From contig JBGVKY010000021.1 in NCBI GenBank assembly GCA_045123995.1, positions 26,525 through 90,524 of the forward strand: a DNA stretch of 64,000 nucleotides. The letters are read 5' to 3'. Below the pieces are notes generated by a model. The model was not told where the DNA came from, did no database searches, and saw only the letters and a list, made by a program, of their open reading frames with translations. Shown here in pieces: positions 8,585-15,201 of this stretch. The first letter of the stretch is position 1. The number at the start of each line of letters is the position of its first letter. The translations under genes were made by a program, and so were the position numbers. Source of the stretch: HGM11501 sp045123995. Lineage in GTDB: Bacteria; Bacillota; Clostridia; CAKSNL01; HGM11501.

Positions 8585-8832
8585 TTATATTGGATAACAT
8601 AAAGTCAGACTGCATAGAGCAGGCTATGTTCATATTAAAGGAAGTTCATCCCAAAAACATTGATGCGGTGAAGGAGGCAGAGCGGATAGTTGAGAATTAT
8701 ACCAAAAAGTATCACTATACCCTCTATTCCAAAATGCTTAAACGCAAGAAGATGTCAGGAGCAGTCCTTACGGGGATATTACTTGGAAGTGCAATATTTT
8801 TAGGGATAATGCTCGCTATGTGGCGGGTATAA
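8563..8832 (+). CDS. small single-pass membrane protein, unknown function
   Basis: 89 residues, overlapping the end of spoIIE by 22 bases with a good GGAGG upstream (near 8551), so translation is probably coupled. The N-terminal two thirds are charged and likely helical; one hydrophobic segment lies at about residues 66-87 next to a basic patch (KMLKRKK), which predicts an N-terminus in the cytoplasm. I do not recognise the family. The coupling suggests a role with SpoIIE or at the sporulation septum, but that is inference only. Its stop codon lies at the start of the 42-bp inverted repeat. Confidence 0.7.
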   Translation: MRSDRKVIILDNIKSDCIEQAMFILKEVHPKNIDAVKEAERIVENYTKKYHYTLYSKMLKRKKMSGAVLTGILLGSAIFLGIMLAMWRV

Positions 8833-8872
8833 AAAAGGAAGTGAAAACCAATGGTTTTCACTTCCTTTTTTT
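8831..8872. repeat. 42-bp inverted repeat, left copy; bidirectional terminator
   Basis: Six A, then a perfect 13-bp stem GGAAGTGAAAACC / GGTTTTCACTTCC around the loop AAT, then seven T. It can terminate the spoIIE operon rightwards and the repressor gene leftwards. Its reverse complement is identical, base for base including the A and T tracts, to 12636-12677. Confidence 0.95.
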
Positions 8873-8882
8873 GTTTGATTCA

Positions 8883-9557
8883 TTAAAACAAAATTTTACA
8901 CTCAACAACTTTACCTAAGATACGTATTTTATCTTTTTTCAAGTTATAAATCTGTATTTGATGCTCTGGGTTAAATGATTGAGGAATAAGTTGGACAAGA
9001 CTGTTTTCCTTTTTGAATCTTTTAACTGTTGCATCTTCGTCATTTACCATAACTACGGCAATTTCTCCATTATCAACACTTTCCTGCTTGCGGATGATAA
9101 GTATATTTCCGTCATTTATGTGTGCGGCGTTCATAGAATCGCCTTTTACACGGAGAGCAAAATATTCTCCTTCTCCTTGGCTGTCGGTATAGGTGTAATC
9201 TTCAATATGCTCTTCGGCATATAGGGGCATACCTGCGGAAATATAACCGAGAATCGGAATTTTTTTAAGATGAGGGTTATAAGGTTCGAAAATTTCGATT
9301 TTTCTTTCTGTTCGTTCTTTTGGGACATCAAAACCCGAAAGCCATGCTTCGGATACATTGAGGGCTTTTGCCAAGATGAAAATTTTTGTTTGCCCGGGCA
9401 CAACCTTTCCGGACAGATATTGAGCAATCGCACTTCTGCCCAACTTTACCCTGTTAGCTTTGCAAAATGGCATAGCAAGATTTAGTATATCTATTTGTCT
9501 AAGGCCTCTTTCTGCCATAAGATCCTTAAGCCTTTCGGCTGTTGAAACCTTTTCCAT
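8883..9557 (-). CDS. XRE/LexA-like autocleavable repressor (S24 peptidase)
   Basis: 224 residues. The N-terminus (about 7-75) is a helix-turn-helix of the XRE/CI type (LGRSAIAQYLSGKVVPGQTKI). The C-terminus is an S24 LexA/UmuD/CI-type domain with catalytic serine in GDSMNAAH (S141) and lysine in ATVKRF (K179). The Ala-Gly pair at 108-109 in YISAG is the expected self-cleavage site. Known: such repressors are inactivated by RecA-stimulated autocleavage after DNA damage. It is transcribed away from the membrane-protein cassette, and both promoters lie over one operator palindrome, so it should repress itself and the cassette. It is phage-like, but no other phage genes are present. The leader from the predicted start site is only about a dozen bases, with the GAGGTGA ribosome site at its very end. 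Confidence 0.9.
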   Translation of the reverse strand: MEKVSTAERLKDLMAERGLRQIDILNLAMPFCKANRVKLGRSAIAQYLSGKVVPGQTKIFILAKALNVSEAWLSGFDVPKERTERKIEIFEPYNPHLKKIPILGYISAGMPLYAEEHIEDYTYTDSQGEGEYFALRVKGDSMNAAHINDGNILIIRKQESVDNGEIAVVMVNDEDATVKRFKKENSLVQLIPQSFNPEHQIQIYNLKKDKIRILGKVVECKILF

Positions 9558-9574
9558 ACAATCACCTCATTGAT

Positions 9575-9661
9575 ATTATAATTCATTTTGAACTTGCTGT
9601 CAATAGAAAGTTCAAAATAATTGAACTTTCTATTGACAAATTTAGGAAAAAGTGGTATAAT
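9575..9661. promoter_or_regulatory. divergent consensus promoters over a perfect operator palindrome
   Basis: Arms of 18 bases (9598-9615 and 9621-9638) are perfect inverted repeats around AATAA. The outer TTGACA of each arm is the -35 of a promoter. Rightwards: TTGACA 9633-9638, 17-base spacer, TATAAT 9656-9661. Leftwards: TTGACA (reverse strand of 9598-9603), 17-base spacer, TATAAT (reverse strand of 9575-9580). Both promoters match the consensus exactly. The inner half-sites GTTCAA/TTGAAC recur downstream and probably bind the repressor. Confidence 0.9.
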
Positions 9662-9667
9662 ATTCTT

Positions 9668-9681
9668 GTTCAATATTGAGC
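9668..9681 (+). promoter_or_regulatory. putative repressor operator at the rightward start site
   Basis: GTTCAATATTGAGC, a near-palindrome beginning about where the rightward transcript should start (7 bases after the -10). It shares the GTTCAA half-site with the main palindrome. Its reverse complement occurs exactly at 9817-9830. Confidence 0.65.
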
Positions 9682-9959
9682 AATGGTTTTGTTGTCTTTT
9701 AAAAGAAAATTTGACGCGGTACGATTAATTTTGCCGGGTTTTGTTTGCGTGCTTTTTATCAGGCAGATAAGAGCTCATTTGTTTTCGAAATACCGGCAAA
9801 TATTTATGGTAAAAACGCTCAATATTGAACACTACTTTCTTTTGACAAAGGCGGAAAGCAAAACAGGTATATTTCGTACTATATAACTGATTATAAACTT
9901 AACAGATATCACATTGTATAATAATAAAAACATTGATTTTTGAAAGGAAATGATTTATA
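9682..9959 (+). other. long untranslated leader with a second operator copy
   Basis: About 290 bases separate the rightward promoter from the first gene. The operator copy GCTCAATATTGAAC is at 9817-9830, the exact reverse complement of 9668-9681. TTTGCCGG near 9732 can pair with CCGGCAAA near 9793 to form a long-range stem. A TTGACA at 9842-9847 lacks a well-spaced -10. A TATAAT-like element near 9917 may give a second promoter. I see no credible gene: the 67-codon frame starting at 9683 has no ribosome site. Confidence 0.55.
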
Positions 9960-10562
9960 ATGGAAAAAAGAGAACTAAAAAATGACGGGGAAATATTGTA
10001 TTTGGATTCAGGAAATGCTGCAGCCATAAAAGCGGCACAGAAGTATTTCAATGAAAACGGCTATACTGACGGTCGCGGCAGACCTCTGGAGGTTGATGGA
10101 GACTATGGAATAAATACATACAATGCCGTTATAAAATATCAGGAGGACAATGGGCTTTATCCGGATGGTAAGCTTGGAGACAAAACGTGGAATTCTATGT
10201 GGGACAAGGAAGAAGCTGAATACAAAGAATGGCAAAAGAATTCTATGTGGACTTGGGATAGGAAAAATGTAAATAATAAAGAAAAAGCAGAAACTGAAAA
10301 AGTTATCAAAGAAAAAGAGAAGGAATCCGAAGAACCGGGGTGGTTCATATCGTTTATGAGGGGTTTAGCTCCAATGATAAACAATGGAAAGCACGGTGTG
10401 AACAACCTGGATGAAGTGGAACAAAAGGAACGGGAAAATGCACTTCGTGATAGAGAAGAACCCATTGTAGATACACAGGAGATCAATGATATGGCAAGCG
10501 ATGCAGCTAATTATTCTGATGTCATAGAAACGATATATCAGAAAAATTTGTACTCTAATTGA
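9960..10562 (+). CDS. peptidoglycan-binding-domain protein, cytoplasmic, unknown role
   Basis: 200 residues. Residues about 20-82 match the peptidoglycan-binding-1 fold: an AQKYFNENGY helix, a VDGDYGINTYNAVIKYQ core and PDGKLGDKTWNSM. No signal peptide and no catalytic domain are visible. The rest is highly charged, including a KEKEKESEE stretch, with a short hydrophobic WFISFMRGLAPMI patch near 130. A good AAAGGAAATG ribosome site precedes the ATG. It is the first gene of the repressor-controlled cassette and is followed after 24 bases by the membrane-protein array, suggesting joint action. Lacking a signal, it would reach the wall only through a non-standard route or lysis. The function is unknown. 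Confidence 0.75.
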   Translation: MEKRELKNDGEILYLDSGNAAAIKAAQKYFNENGYTDGRGRPLEVDGDYGINTYNAVIKYQEDNGLYPDGKLGDKTWNSMWDKEEAEYKEWQKNSMWTWDRKNVNNKEKAETEKVIKEKEKESEEPGWFISFMRGLAPMINNGKHGVNNLDEVEQKERENALRDREEPIVDTQEINDMASDAANYSDVIETIYQKNLYSN

Positions 10563-10586
10563 ATTGATTGCTGAGGGAGGATAAAT

Positions 10587-10634
10587 ATGAAAATAAGCAA
10601 ATTTAATGATTGGCTCAAAGTGCTTCTGGTACAC
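10587..10634 (+). repeat. 48-bp direct repeat, copy 1
   Basis: Identical to 11097-11144. It covers the first 16 codons of array unit 1. Copy 2 begins at the internal ATG of unit 2. Confidence 0.9.
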
Positions 10635-11636
10635 TTAGGCGGAGGGCTGATATACATAGTTTGTTTAGGTATGAATAAGGTTGTGTTAGCGGATTTCAGA
10701 GAATATCTGTGGAGTGTGTTTTCAATTCTGACTGTTTTCTATTACATATTTGCAGGAGCTTTTTTAAAAAATGTAAAAGCTTATAAAATATTTATCCTTT
10801 TTTTAGGATTGTTCCCGATAACTTTGCTTTTTGAACAAGCAACTAAAATAGTATCATCTGATTTAAGCTTCGTGCCGAAAGTTTTCGCAGTTATGCTATC
10901 AGGAGGCGGACTTGTATTCAATAATCTTTTATGGATATTTCGTGAAGAAATTGAGCAGTATATAGAAATTTTATTTGTACTATGCATAGTTGGACCATCT
11001 TTAATAACTTATATAAGTACGATAGTAAGAAGAAAGATTAAAAAGAAAACAGAGAGAAATTACAAACAGATGCATGAAATTTTCAGGGAAGGAAATATGA
11101 AAATAAGCAAATTTAATGATTGGCTCAAAGTGCTTCTGGTACACCTGGGCGGAATTATATTGAGTGGTATTTGCTCGCTTTTCTGGCACTTTGCAAACGG
11201 GACTTATCAAAACTGGATAATTTTTATCTTTTTCATATTGGCAATTGCATACTACAATCTATCAGGTTTTTTTCTTAGAAATGTTAAGGTTTATAAAGTG
11301 TTTTTTATATTAGGGATATTTTTTTGTGAAGTAGTGATTTTAGCGTTACTTACGCTTAAATATCCTGATTTAACAAATAGTAGTTTTTTCACTGAAGAAA
11401 TATTGCCTAATATCCTTTCAGGGGGAGCTGGAGTTTTTATTATGATGAAGAGCCTGCTATTTGGAAGATATCCTGTTGAAGGCTATCTGGAGGTAGCGGC
11501 AGTGCTCTCTCCTTTTATAATTACATACCTCGGTATGCTGATAGGCAGATTAAGCTACAGAATTTCTAAAAAAGAGGAAGTTTCAGAAGTTGTTTGTAGA
11601 AAATTAACGGAGGGTGAAAATGAACAAGTTGAATGA
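10587..11636 (+). CDS. membrane protein made of two fused array units (units 1 and 2)
   Basis: 349 codons in one frame, made of two paralogous halves of about 170 residues. Each begins KISKFNDWLKVLLVHLGG and has four or five hydrophobic segments. The second half starts with its own ATG (11097) preceded by GGGAAGGAAAT, so it may also be made alone: either unit 1 lost its stop codon, or the two are a genuine fusion. I do not recognise the family. The 48 bases after each ATG are identical (10587-10634 and 11097-11144), showing recent duplication. The holin-like small multi-pass layout beside a peptidoglycan-binding protein is suggestive but unproven. The 3' end overlaps unit 3 by 17 bases. Confidence 0.75.
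   Translation: MKISKFNDWLKVLLVHLGGGLIYIVCLGMNKVVLADFREYLWSVFSILTVFYYIFAGAFLKNVKAYKIFILFLGLFPITLLFEQATKIVSSDLSFVPKVFAVMLSGGGLVFNNLLWIFREEIEQYIEILFVLCIVGPSLITYISTIVRRKIKKKTERNYKQMHEIFREGNMKISKFNDWLKVLLVHLGGIILSGICSLFWHFANGTYQNWIIFIFFILAIAYYNLSGFFLRNVKVYKVFFILGIFFCEVVILALLTLKYPDLTNSSFFTEEILPNILSGGAGVFIMMKSLLFGRYPVEGYLEVAAVLSPFIITYLGMLIGRLSYRISKKEEVSEVVCRKLTEGENEQVE
11097..11144 (+). repeat. 48-bp direct repeat, copy 2
   Basis: Identical to 10587-10634; it begins at the internal ATG of the fused gene. Confidence 0.9.
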
Positions 11637-11649
11637 CTGGCTTAAAGTA
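11458..11649 (+). repeat. 192-bp direct repeat, copy 1
   Basis: Matches 11984-12175 with two differences by eye, an offset of 526 bases. It spans the C-terminus of unit 2 and the N-terminus of unit 3, so it marks a tandem duplication of one 526-bp unit. Confidence 0.9.
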
Positions 11650-12162
11650 CTATTAGTGCATCTGGGTGGTGGGGTGCTGAGTTGGCTTTCTATAGCACTG
11701 TCTCCTGTTGTGAGAGAGGAATTTAGATGTGCCATGTTTATTGTTTTTTTTGTGTTGACCATGGCGTATTATAATCTGGCAGGTTTTTTTCTTAAAAATG
11801 TCAAGGTCTACAAGGTGTTTATCATACTGGGAATATACTTTTTCGCAACGTTGTTTATGATAGCTTTATCATATTTATATCCCGTTTTGCTTGATGAAGC
11901 ATTGATCGGGAAAATAGTTGTGATGCCTTTAGTTATAATGCTTTCCGGAGGAGCAAGTATTTTCCTTCTGGTAAAAGAAATTATATTTGGAAGATATCCT
12001 GTTGAAGGCTATCTGGAGGTAGCGGCAGTGCTCGCTCCGTTTATAATTACATACCTCGGTATGCTGATAGGCAGATTAAGCTACAGAATTTCTAAAAAAG
12101 AGGAAGTTTCAGAAGTTGTTTGTAGAAAATTAACGGAGGGTGAAAATGAACAAGTTGAATGA
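11620..12162 (+). CDS. array unit 3: multi-pass membrane protein, unknown family
   Basis: 180 residues from the ATG at 11620, chosen over the GTG at 11614 because the GGAGGG ribosome site (11609-11614) lies at the right distance and the N-terminus NKLNDWLKVLLVHLGGG then aligns with its sister units. Four or five hydrophobic segments; the C-terminal tail is charged (RISKKEEVSEVVCRKLTEGENEQVE) and identical to that of unit 2. It overlaps the previous gene by 17 bases and unit 4 by 17 bases, so the array is translated as a coupled chain. Its function is unknown. Confidence 0.75.
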   Translation: MNKLNDWLKVLLVHLGGGVLSWLSIALSPVVREEFRCAMFIVFFVLTMAYYNLAGFFLKNVKVYKVFIILGIYFFATLFMIALSYLYPVLLDEALIGKIVVMPLVIMLSGGASIFLLVKEIIFGRYPVEGYLEVAAVLAPFIITYLGMLIGRLSYRISKKEEVSEVVCRKLTEGENEQVE

Positions 12163-12175
12163 CTGGCTTAAAGTG
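11984..12175 (+). repeat. 192-bp direct repeat, copy 2
   Basis: Copy of 11458-11649 with two differences; it spans the end of unit 3 and the start of unit 4. Confidence 0.9.
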
Positions 12176-12619
12176 CTATTAGTACATTTAGGCGGAGGGG
12201 TTATGGCTGTGCTTTGCTTTGGGCTTCATCCCGTTTTTAAAGGAATGAATAATATCTACCTTTGGTGTGCTTTTTCGTTACTGTCTTTGGTATATTATAA
12301 CCTTATGGGTATTTACTTAAGAAAAGTCAAGGCGTATAAACCGCTTGTCATCTATGTAGGCTCTTATGTTATATTATTTTTAATTGCATTTATATTTAAA
12401 ATTAAGTTTGGAGTATTGGTAATTCCCTCGATAGTTAATACGTTTTTGACAGGAGGAACTTATGTTTATCTCAACGTATGGCGGTACATAGAGGATGCGG
12501 ATAAATTTTTATGGGAGGCCCGAGACATTATTGCATTTGCATCTTTCGGAGCAACCTATCTGGGTATGCTGATAAGCAGATTAAGCTATAAGTTGGCGAA
12601 AAAAGAAGCGGTTTTGTAA
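12146..12619 (+). CDS. array unit 4: multi-pass membrane protein, unknown family
   Basis: 157 residues from the ATG at 12146 (same GGAGGG layout as unit 3). The N-terminal NKLNDWLKVLLVHLGGG is shared with the other units, while the middle has diverged and the C-terminal tail is short (LAKKEAVL), lacking the long charged tail of units 2 and 3. The conserved YLGMLISRLSYK near the end matches YLGMLIGRLSYR in its sisters. It is the last gene of the cassette, ending 16 bases before the right inverted repeat and terminator. Confidence 0.72.
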   Translation: MNKLNDWLKVLLVHLGGGVMAVLCFGLHPVFKGMNNIYLWCAFSLLSLVYYNLMGIYLRKVKAYKPLVIYVGSYVILFLIAFIFKIKFGVLVIPSIVNTFLTGGTYVYLNVWRYIEDADKFLWEARDIIAFASFGATYLGMLISRLSYKLAKKEAVL

Positions 12620-12635
12620 GAAAACATGGCAAAGT

Positions 12636-12677
12636 AAAAAAAGGAAGTGAAAACCATTGGTTTTCACTTCCTTTTTT
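12636..12677. repeat. 42-bp inverted repeat, right copy; bidirectional terminator
   Basis: Seven A, the same 13-bp stem around loop ATT, then six T. It is the exact reverse complement of 8831-8872. It can terminate the array rightwards and, on the other strand, the oxidoreductase gene, whose TAA stop overlaps the T tract. Confidence 0.95.
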
Positions 12678-13746
12678 ATATTTCTTCTTTAATTGTGTCG
12701 CCGGTTTCTGCCGACTTTCTTGCCGCTTCCATTACCCTCATAACACGAAGTGCCTGCTCGGGAGTGATTTTAAGAGGAGCCTTGCCCTCAATGGCGTCTA
12801 CAAACTGATAGAAGGCCTGGCTTACGTTATCAATAACGTCCTCGGGAGCAGAAAGAGGAATGGTTTCAATGGAATCCTCACTTCTGGGAGCCATTGTCTT
12901 TGAAGCTCCTGCAATGTTCTCCTTGATGTCAGCATCCCATGTATCTTCACGGTCCTTTACCTTTACGATTTTACCGTTGCAGTCCCAATAGTCAATTTCC
13001 AAAGTGCCGTCAGCACCGATAACGTGCCATCTGGGATGCCTAATAAAGTCGTTGGTGGAAACATCCACCTGAACGGTGATACCGTTGGAAAGAGTCATTG
13101 TCAGACGGAAGGATTCGTCAACGTCGCATTTATCTTTATTGGGGTTATACATTTTGCAGAAAATGTTTGTAACTTTGGCGTCGGGATATAAATGGAGAAT
13201 CTGGTCGATTAAGTGAACGCCCCAGTCAAGCATCATTCCGCCGCCCTGAGCCTTGATTGCACGCCAACCGGCGGGAACGCCGCGAGAGCCTTCCACACGG
13301 GATTCGATAATCATAATATCGCCCAAGGTTCCTGCCTCAATGTGTCTTTTAACCATGATAAAGTCTTTATTTACTCTTCGGTTCTGGTCGATGGTGAAAA
13401 TTTTGCCTGTTTCTTTCTGGACTTCCATAATTTCTAAAAGCTCAGCTGAATTCATGGTAACAGGTTTTTCACAGATAACGTGCTTTCCTGCTCTTAAAGC
13501 CTTTATGGAAAGGTCTTTATGAAAGTGATTAGGTGTTGCTACCAGAATAATGTCAATTTCAGGGTCATTTAACATTTCGTCATAGTCCTTATAGGTGTAA
13601 AGATTTTTTTCCTTTGCAAGAGCCATTCTTGCGGGGTCAATATCGTATACACCCTTGAAGCTTATGATATCGGAAAAGTTTTTTGAACTATTAAAATGGT
13701 GCATTGCCATTCCGCCAAAGCCGACGGCTGCTAATTTGTGTAACAT
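12676..13746 (-). CDS. Gfo/Idh/MocA family sugar oxidoreductase
   Basis: 356 residues from the ATG at 13744-13746, which follows a strong AAGGAGGTAATTTAT ribosome site; an open frame further upstream (to 13878) lacks one and falls in hairpins. The N-terminal Rossmann fold starts AAVGFGGMAMHHF, and the family motif CEKPVTMN is present, followed by the GFO_IDH_MocA_C domain with MMLDWGVHLIDQILHL. These enzymes oxidise or reduce sugars and inositols with NAD(P). The upstream neighbour on the same strand is a sugar isomerase/epimerase, a common catabolic pairing, so the two probably handle one sugar or inositol derivative. The specific substrate cannot be read from the sequence. Confidence 0.9.
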   Translation of the reverse strand: MLHKLAAVGFGGMAMHHFNSSKNFSDIISFKGVYDIDPARMALAKEKNLYTYKDYDEMLNDPEIDIILVATPNHFHKDLSIKALRAGKHVICEKPVTMNSAELLEIMEVQKETGKIFTIDQNRRVNKDFIMVKRHIEAGTLGDIMIIESRVEGSRGVPAGWRAIKAQGGGMMLDWGVHLIDQILHLYPDAKVTNIFCKMYNPNKDKCDVDESFRLTMTLSNGITVQVDVSTNDFIRHPRWHVIGADGTLEIDYWDCNGKIVKVKDREDTWDADIKENIAGASKTMAPRSEDSIETIPLSAPEDVIDNVSQAFYQFVDAIEGKAPLKITPEQALRVMRVMEAARKSAETGDTIKEEI

Positions 13747-13789
13747 ATAAATTACCTCCTTGGGAGATTTATAAATAGTTATTGTCAGT

Positions 13790-14022
13790 AAGATACATCC
13801 CTGTTCGGGCTGTATCTTTTGTAATGCACAAAACGGCTCGGCTGTTCGCCTCGCAACCGTTTTGCGCATTGTAAGCATAAATTTTTCTTTGAAAAGCGGG
13901 GCTTACAAAAAAGCTATTCGCTTTTTTGGGAAAATGTAACTGCAAAGTCTAAAATGCTGTTCGCATTTCTTGACGACTTGCAGTTGTCAGCAAATAAAAA
14001 ACTTTGTTGTTTTTTATTTGCT
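13790..14022 (-). other. cluster of six hairpins between two sugar-metabolism genes
   Basis: Seen: H1 13790-13818, H2 13823-13870, H3 13870-13907, H4 13907-13927, H5 13938-13985, H6 13989-14022 (a perfect 14-bp stem). H1, H2 and H5 each have an apical stem capped by the pentaloop TGTTC closed by C-G; H4 has TATTC in the same position. Read on the transcribed - strand, the loops are GAACA or GAATA. The array fills nearly the whole gap between the isomerase stop and the oxidoreductase ribosome site. It could tune expression of the downstream gene, protect the upstream message, or be a family of small repeats. Confidence 0.7.
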
Positions 14023-14987
14023 TAAACCCACCACATTTCGCCGGGGGACTGGTAGATTAAAACTTCTTTAAGGAAGGCAATGGCTTTTTCAAGGCCTTCC
14101 GTGGGGCTCATCAGGGCATCTTCATGCTCAATGCTGATTGCACCGTCATAGCCTGTTAATTTAAGTGCACTTATAATGTCGTTCCAAACCTTTTTATCGT
14201 GACCGTAGCCAACGGTTCTGAACTGCCATGAGCGGCCTGCTAAATCAGTATAGCTCTTTGTATCTAAAACACCGTTTACCTCGGTGTTTCTCTTGTCGAT
14301 AATTACGTCCTTTGCGTGGAAGTGGTGAATTGCACCGGCAAGCTCCTTTATGGCAACTGCGGGGTCAATTCCCTGCCAGAAAAGATGGCTGGGGTCAAAG
14401 TTTGCACCGATAATGTCGCCAACAGCAGCACGGAGACGAAGCAGAGTTTCAGGATTGTAAACTGCAAAGCCGGGATGCATTTCAAAAGCGATTTTGGTTA
14501 CATTGTGTGCTTTGGCAAAAGCAGCCATGTCCTTCCAGTAGGGAATGATTTTTTCTTCCCATTGCCATTTTAATATATCAAGATACTCATTAGGCCATGC
14601 ACAGGTAACCCAGTTGGGGTTTTTAGATTCATCCGAGTCGCCGGGGCAACCTGAAAAACCAACCACTGTATCAACGCCCAGTGCTTCTGCAGCTAAAATT
14701 GCATTTTTAAATTCATTATGGAACTTTTCTGCAATTTCCTTTGTGGGATGAAGGGGATTGCCGTGACAGCTTATGGCAGAAATTTCTATATCAAATTCCT
14801 TTAATAAAGCCTTGTACTCTGAGATTTTTTCTGGATTTCCCAAAAGTTCTTCGGGCTTTAAGTGGCAGTTTCCGGGATAACCTCCTGCACCTATTTCTAT
14901 GGCATTGACACCTAAAGAATGAAGGTATTCCAAAGCGTCGCGGAACGTATAACTGCTCAAAACGGGATTCATTACTCCAAGTTTCAT
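14022..14987 (-). CDS. sugar phosphate isomerase/epimerase (xylose isomerase-like TIM barrel)
   Basis: 321 residues. It resembles the AP-endonuclease-2/IolE-type barrel: YLHSLGVNAIEIGAGG near the start, CHGNPLHPT, the metal-site stretch FEMHPGFAVYN, FDPSHLFWQGIDP, HFHAKDV and SIEHED. Family members isomerise or epimerise sugars, keto-inositols or related compounds with a divalent metal. It is first in a - strand pair with the oxidoreductase and has a good promoter with a palindrome over its -35. The substrate is not determined. The ATG at 14985-14987 follows AAGGAGAATTGTT. Confidence 0.88.
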   Translation of the reverse strand: MKLGVMNPVLSSYTFRDALEYLHSLGVNAIEIGAGGYPGNCHLKPEELLGNPEKISEYKALLKEFDIEISAISCHGNPLHPTKEIAEKFHNEFKNAILAAEALGVDTVVGFSGCPGDSDESKNPNWVTCAWPNEYLDILKWQWEEKIIPYWKDMAAFAKAHNVTKIAFEMHPGFAVYNPETLLRLRAAVGDIIGANFDPSHLFWQGIDPAVAIKELAGAIHHFHAKDVIIDKRNTEVNGVLDTKSYTDLAGRSWQFRTVGYGHDKKVWNDIISALKLTGYDGAISIEHEDALMSPTEGLEKAIAFLKEVLIYQSPGEMWWV

Positions 14988-15019
14988 AACAATTCTCCTT
15001 ATATTATAGTATATGAATA

Positions 15020-15062
15020 ATTATAAAACTTTTGAAAGTTAGTGTCAATATGAATATTGACA
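15020..15062 (-). promoter_or_regulatory. promoter and palindromic operator for the isomerase-oxidoreductase pair
   Basis: On the - strand: -35 TTGACA (15043-15048), 17-base spacer, -10 TATAAT (15020-15025). The -35 is one arm of TGTCAATAT-GA-ATATTGACA (15043-15062), a 9-bp perfect inverted repeat that would let a dimeric repressor block it. Confidence 0.8.
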
Positions 15063-15116
15063 TCTTTTTGAATAAAATTGACTTTTTTGTATTTTTTCTA
15101 AGTTTACAAATAATAC

Positions 15117-15145
15117 TTGTCAAAAGGAAAAAAATATAGTATAAT
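15117..15145 (+). promoter_or_regulatory. promoter for the 15.2 kb membrane gene and degV
   Basis: TTGTCA (15117-15122), 17-base spacer, TATAAT (15140-15145). Confidence 0.8.
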
Positions 15146-15201
15146 GTTTAACTGGTGATAAGTGCGATTTAGTAAAAAACTCCGGTGAAAGGAGATATTT
15201 T

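Noticed and set aside
9683..9886. 67-codon open frame on + between the cassette promoter and the PG-binding gene
   Set aside because: No ribosome site before its ATG, it overlaps an operator copy, and its composition looks like translated A/T-rich leader.
9960..12619. A complete prophage or a classical lysis cassette
   Set aside because: There is a phage-like repressor, but no integrase, terminase, capsid, tail or recognisable endolysin; the PG-binding protein has no catalytic domain.
13747..13878. 44-codon N-terminal extension of the sugar oxidoreductase
   Set aside because: The extension runs through the hairpin cluster, lacks a ribosome site, and the Rossmann motif fits the start at 13746, which has a perfect AAGGAGG.
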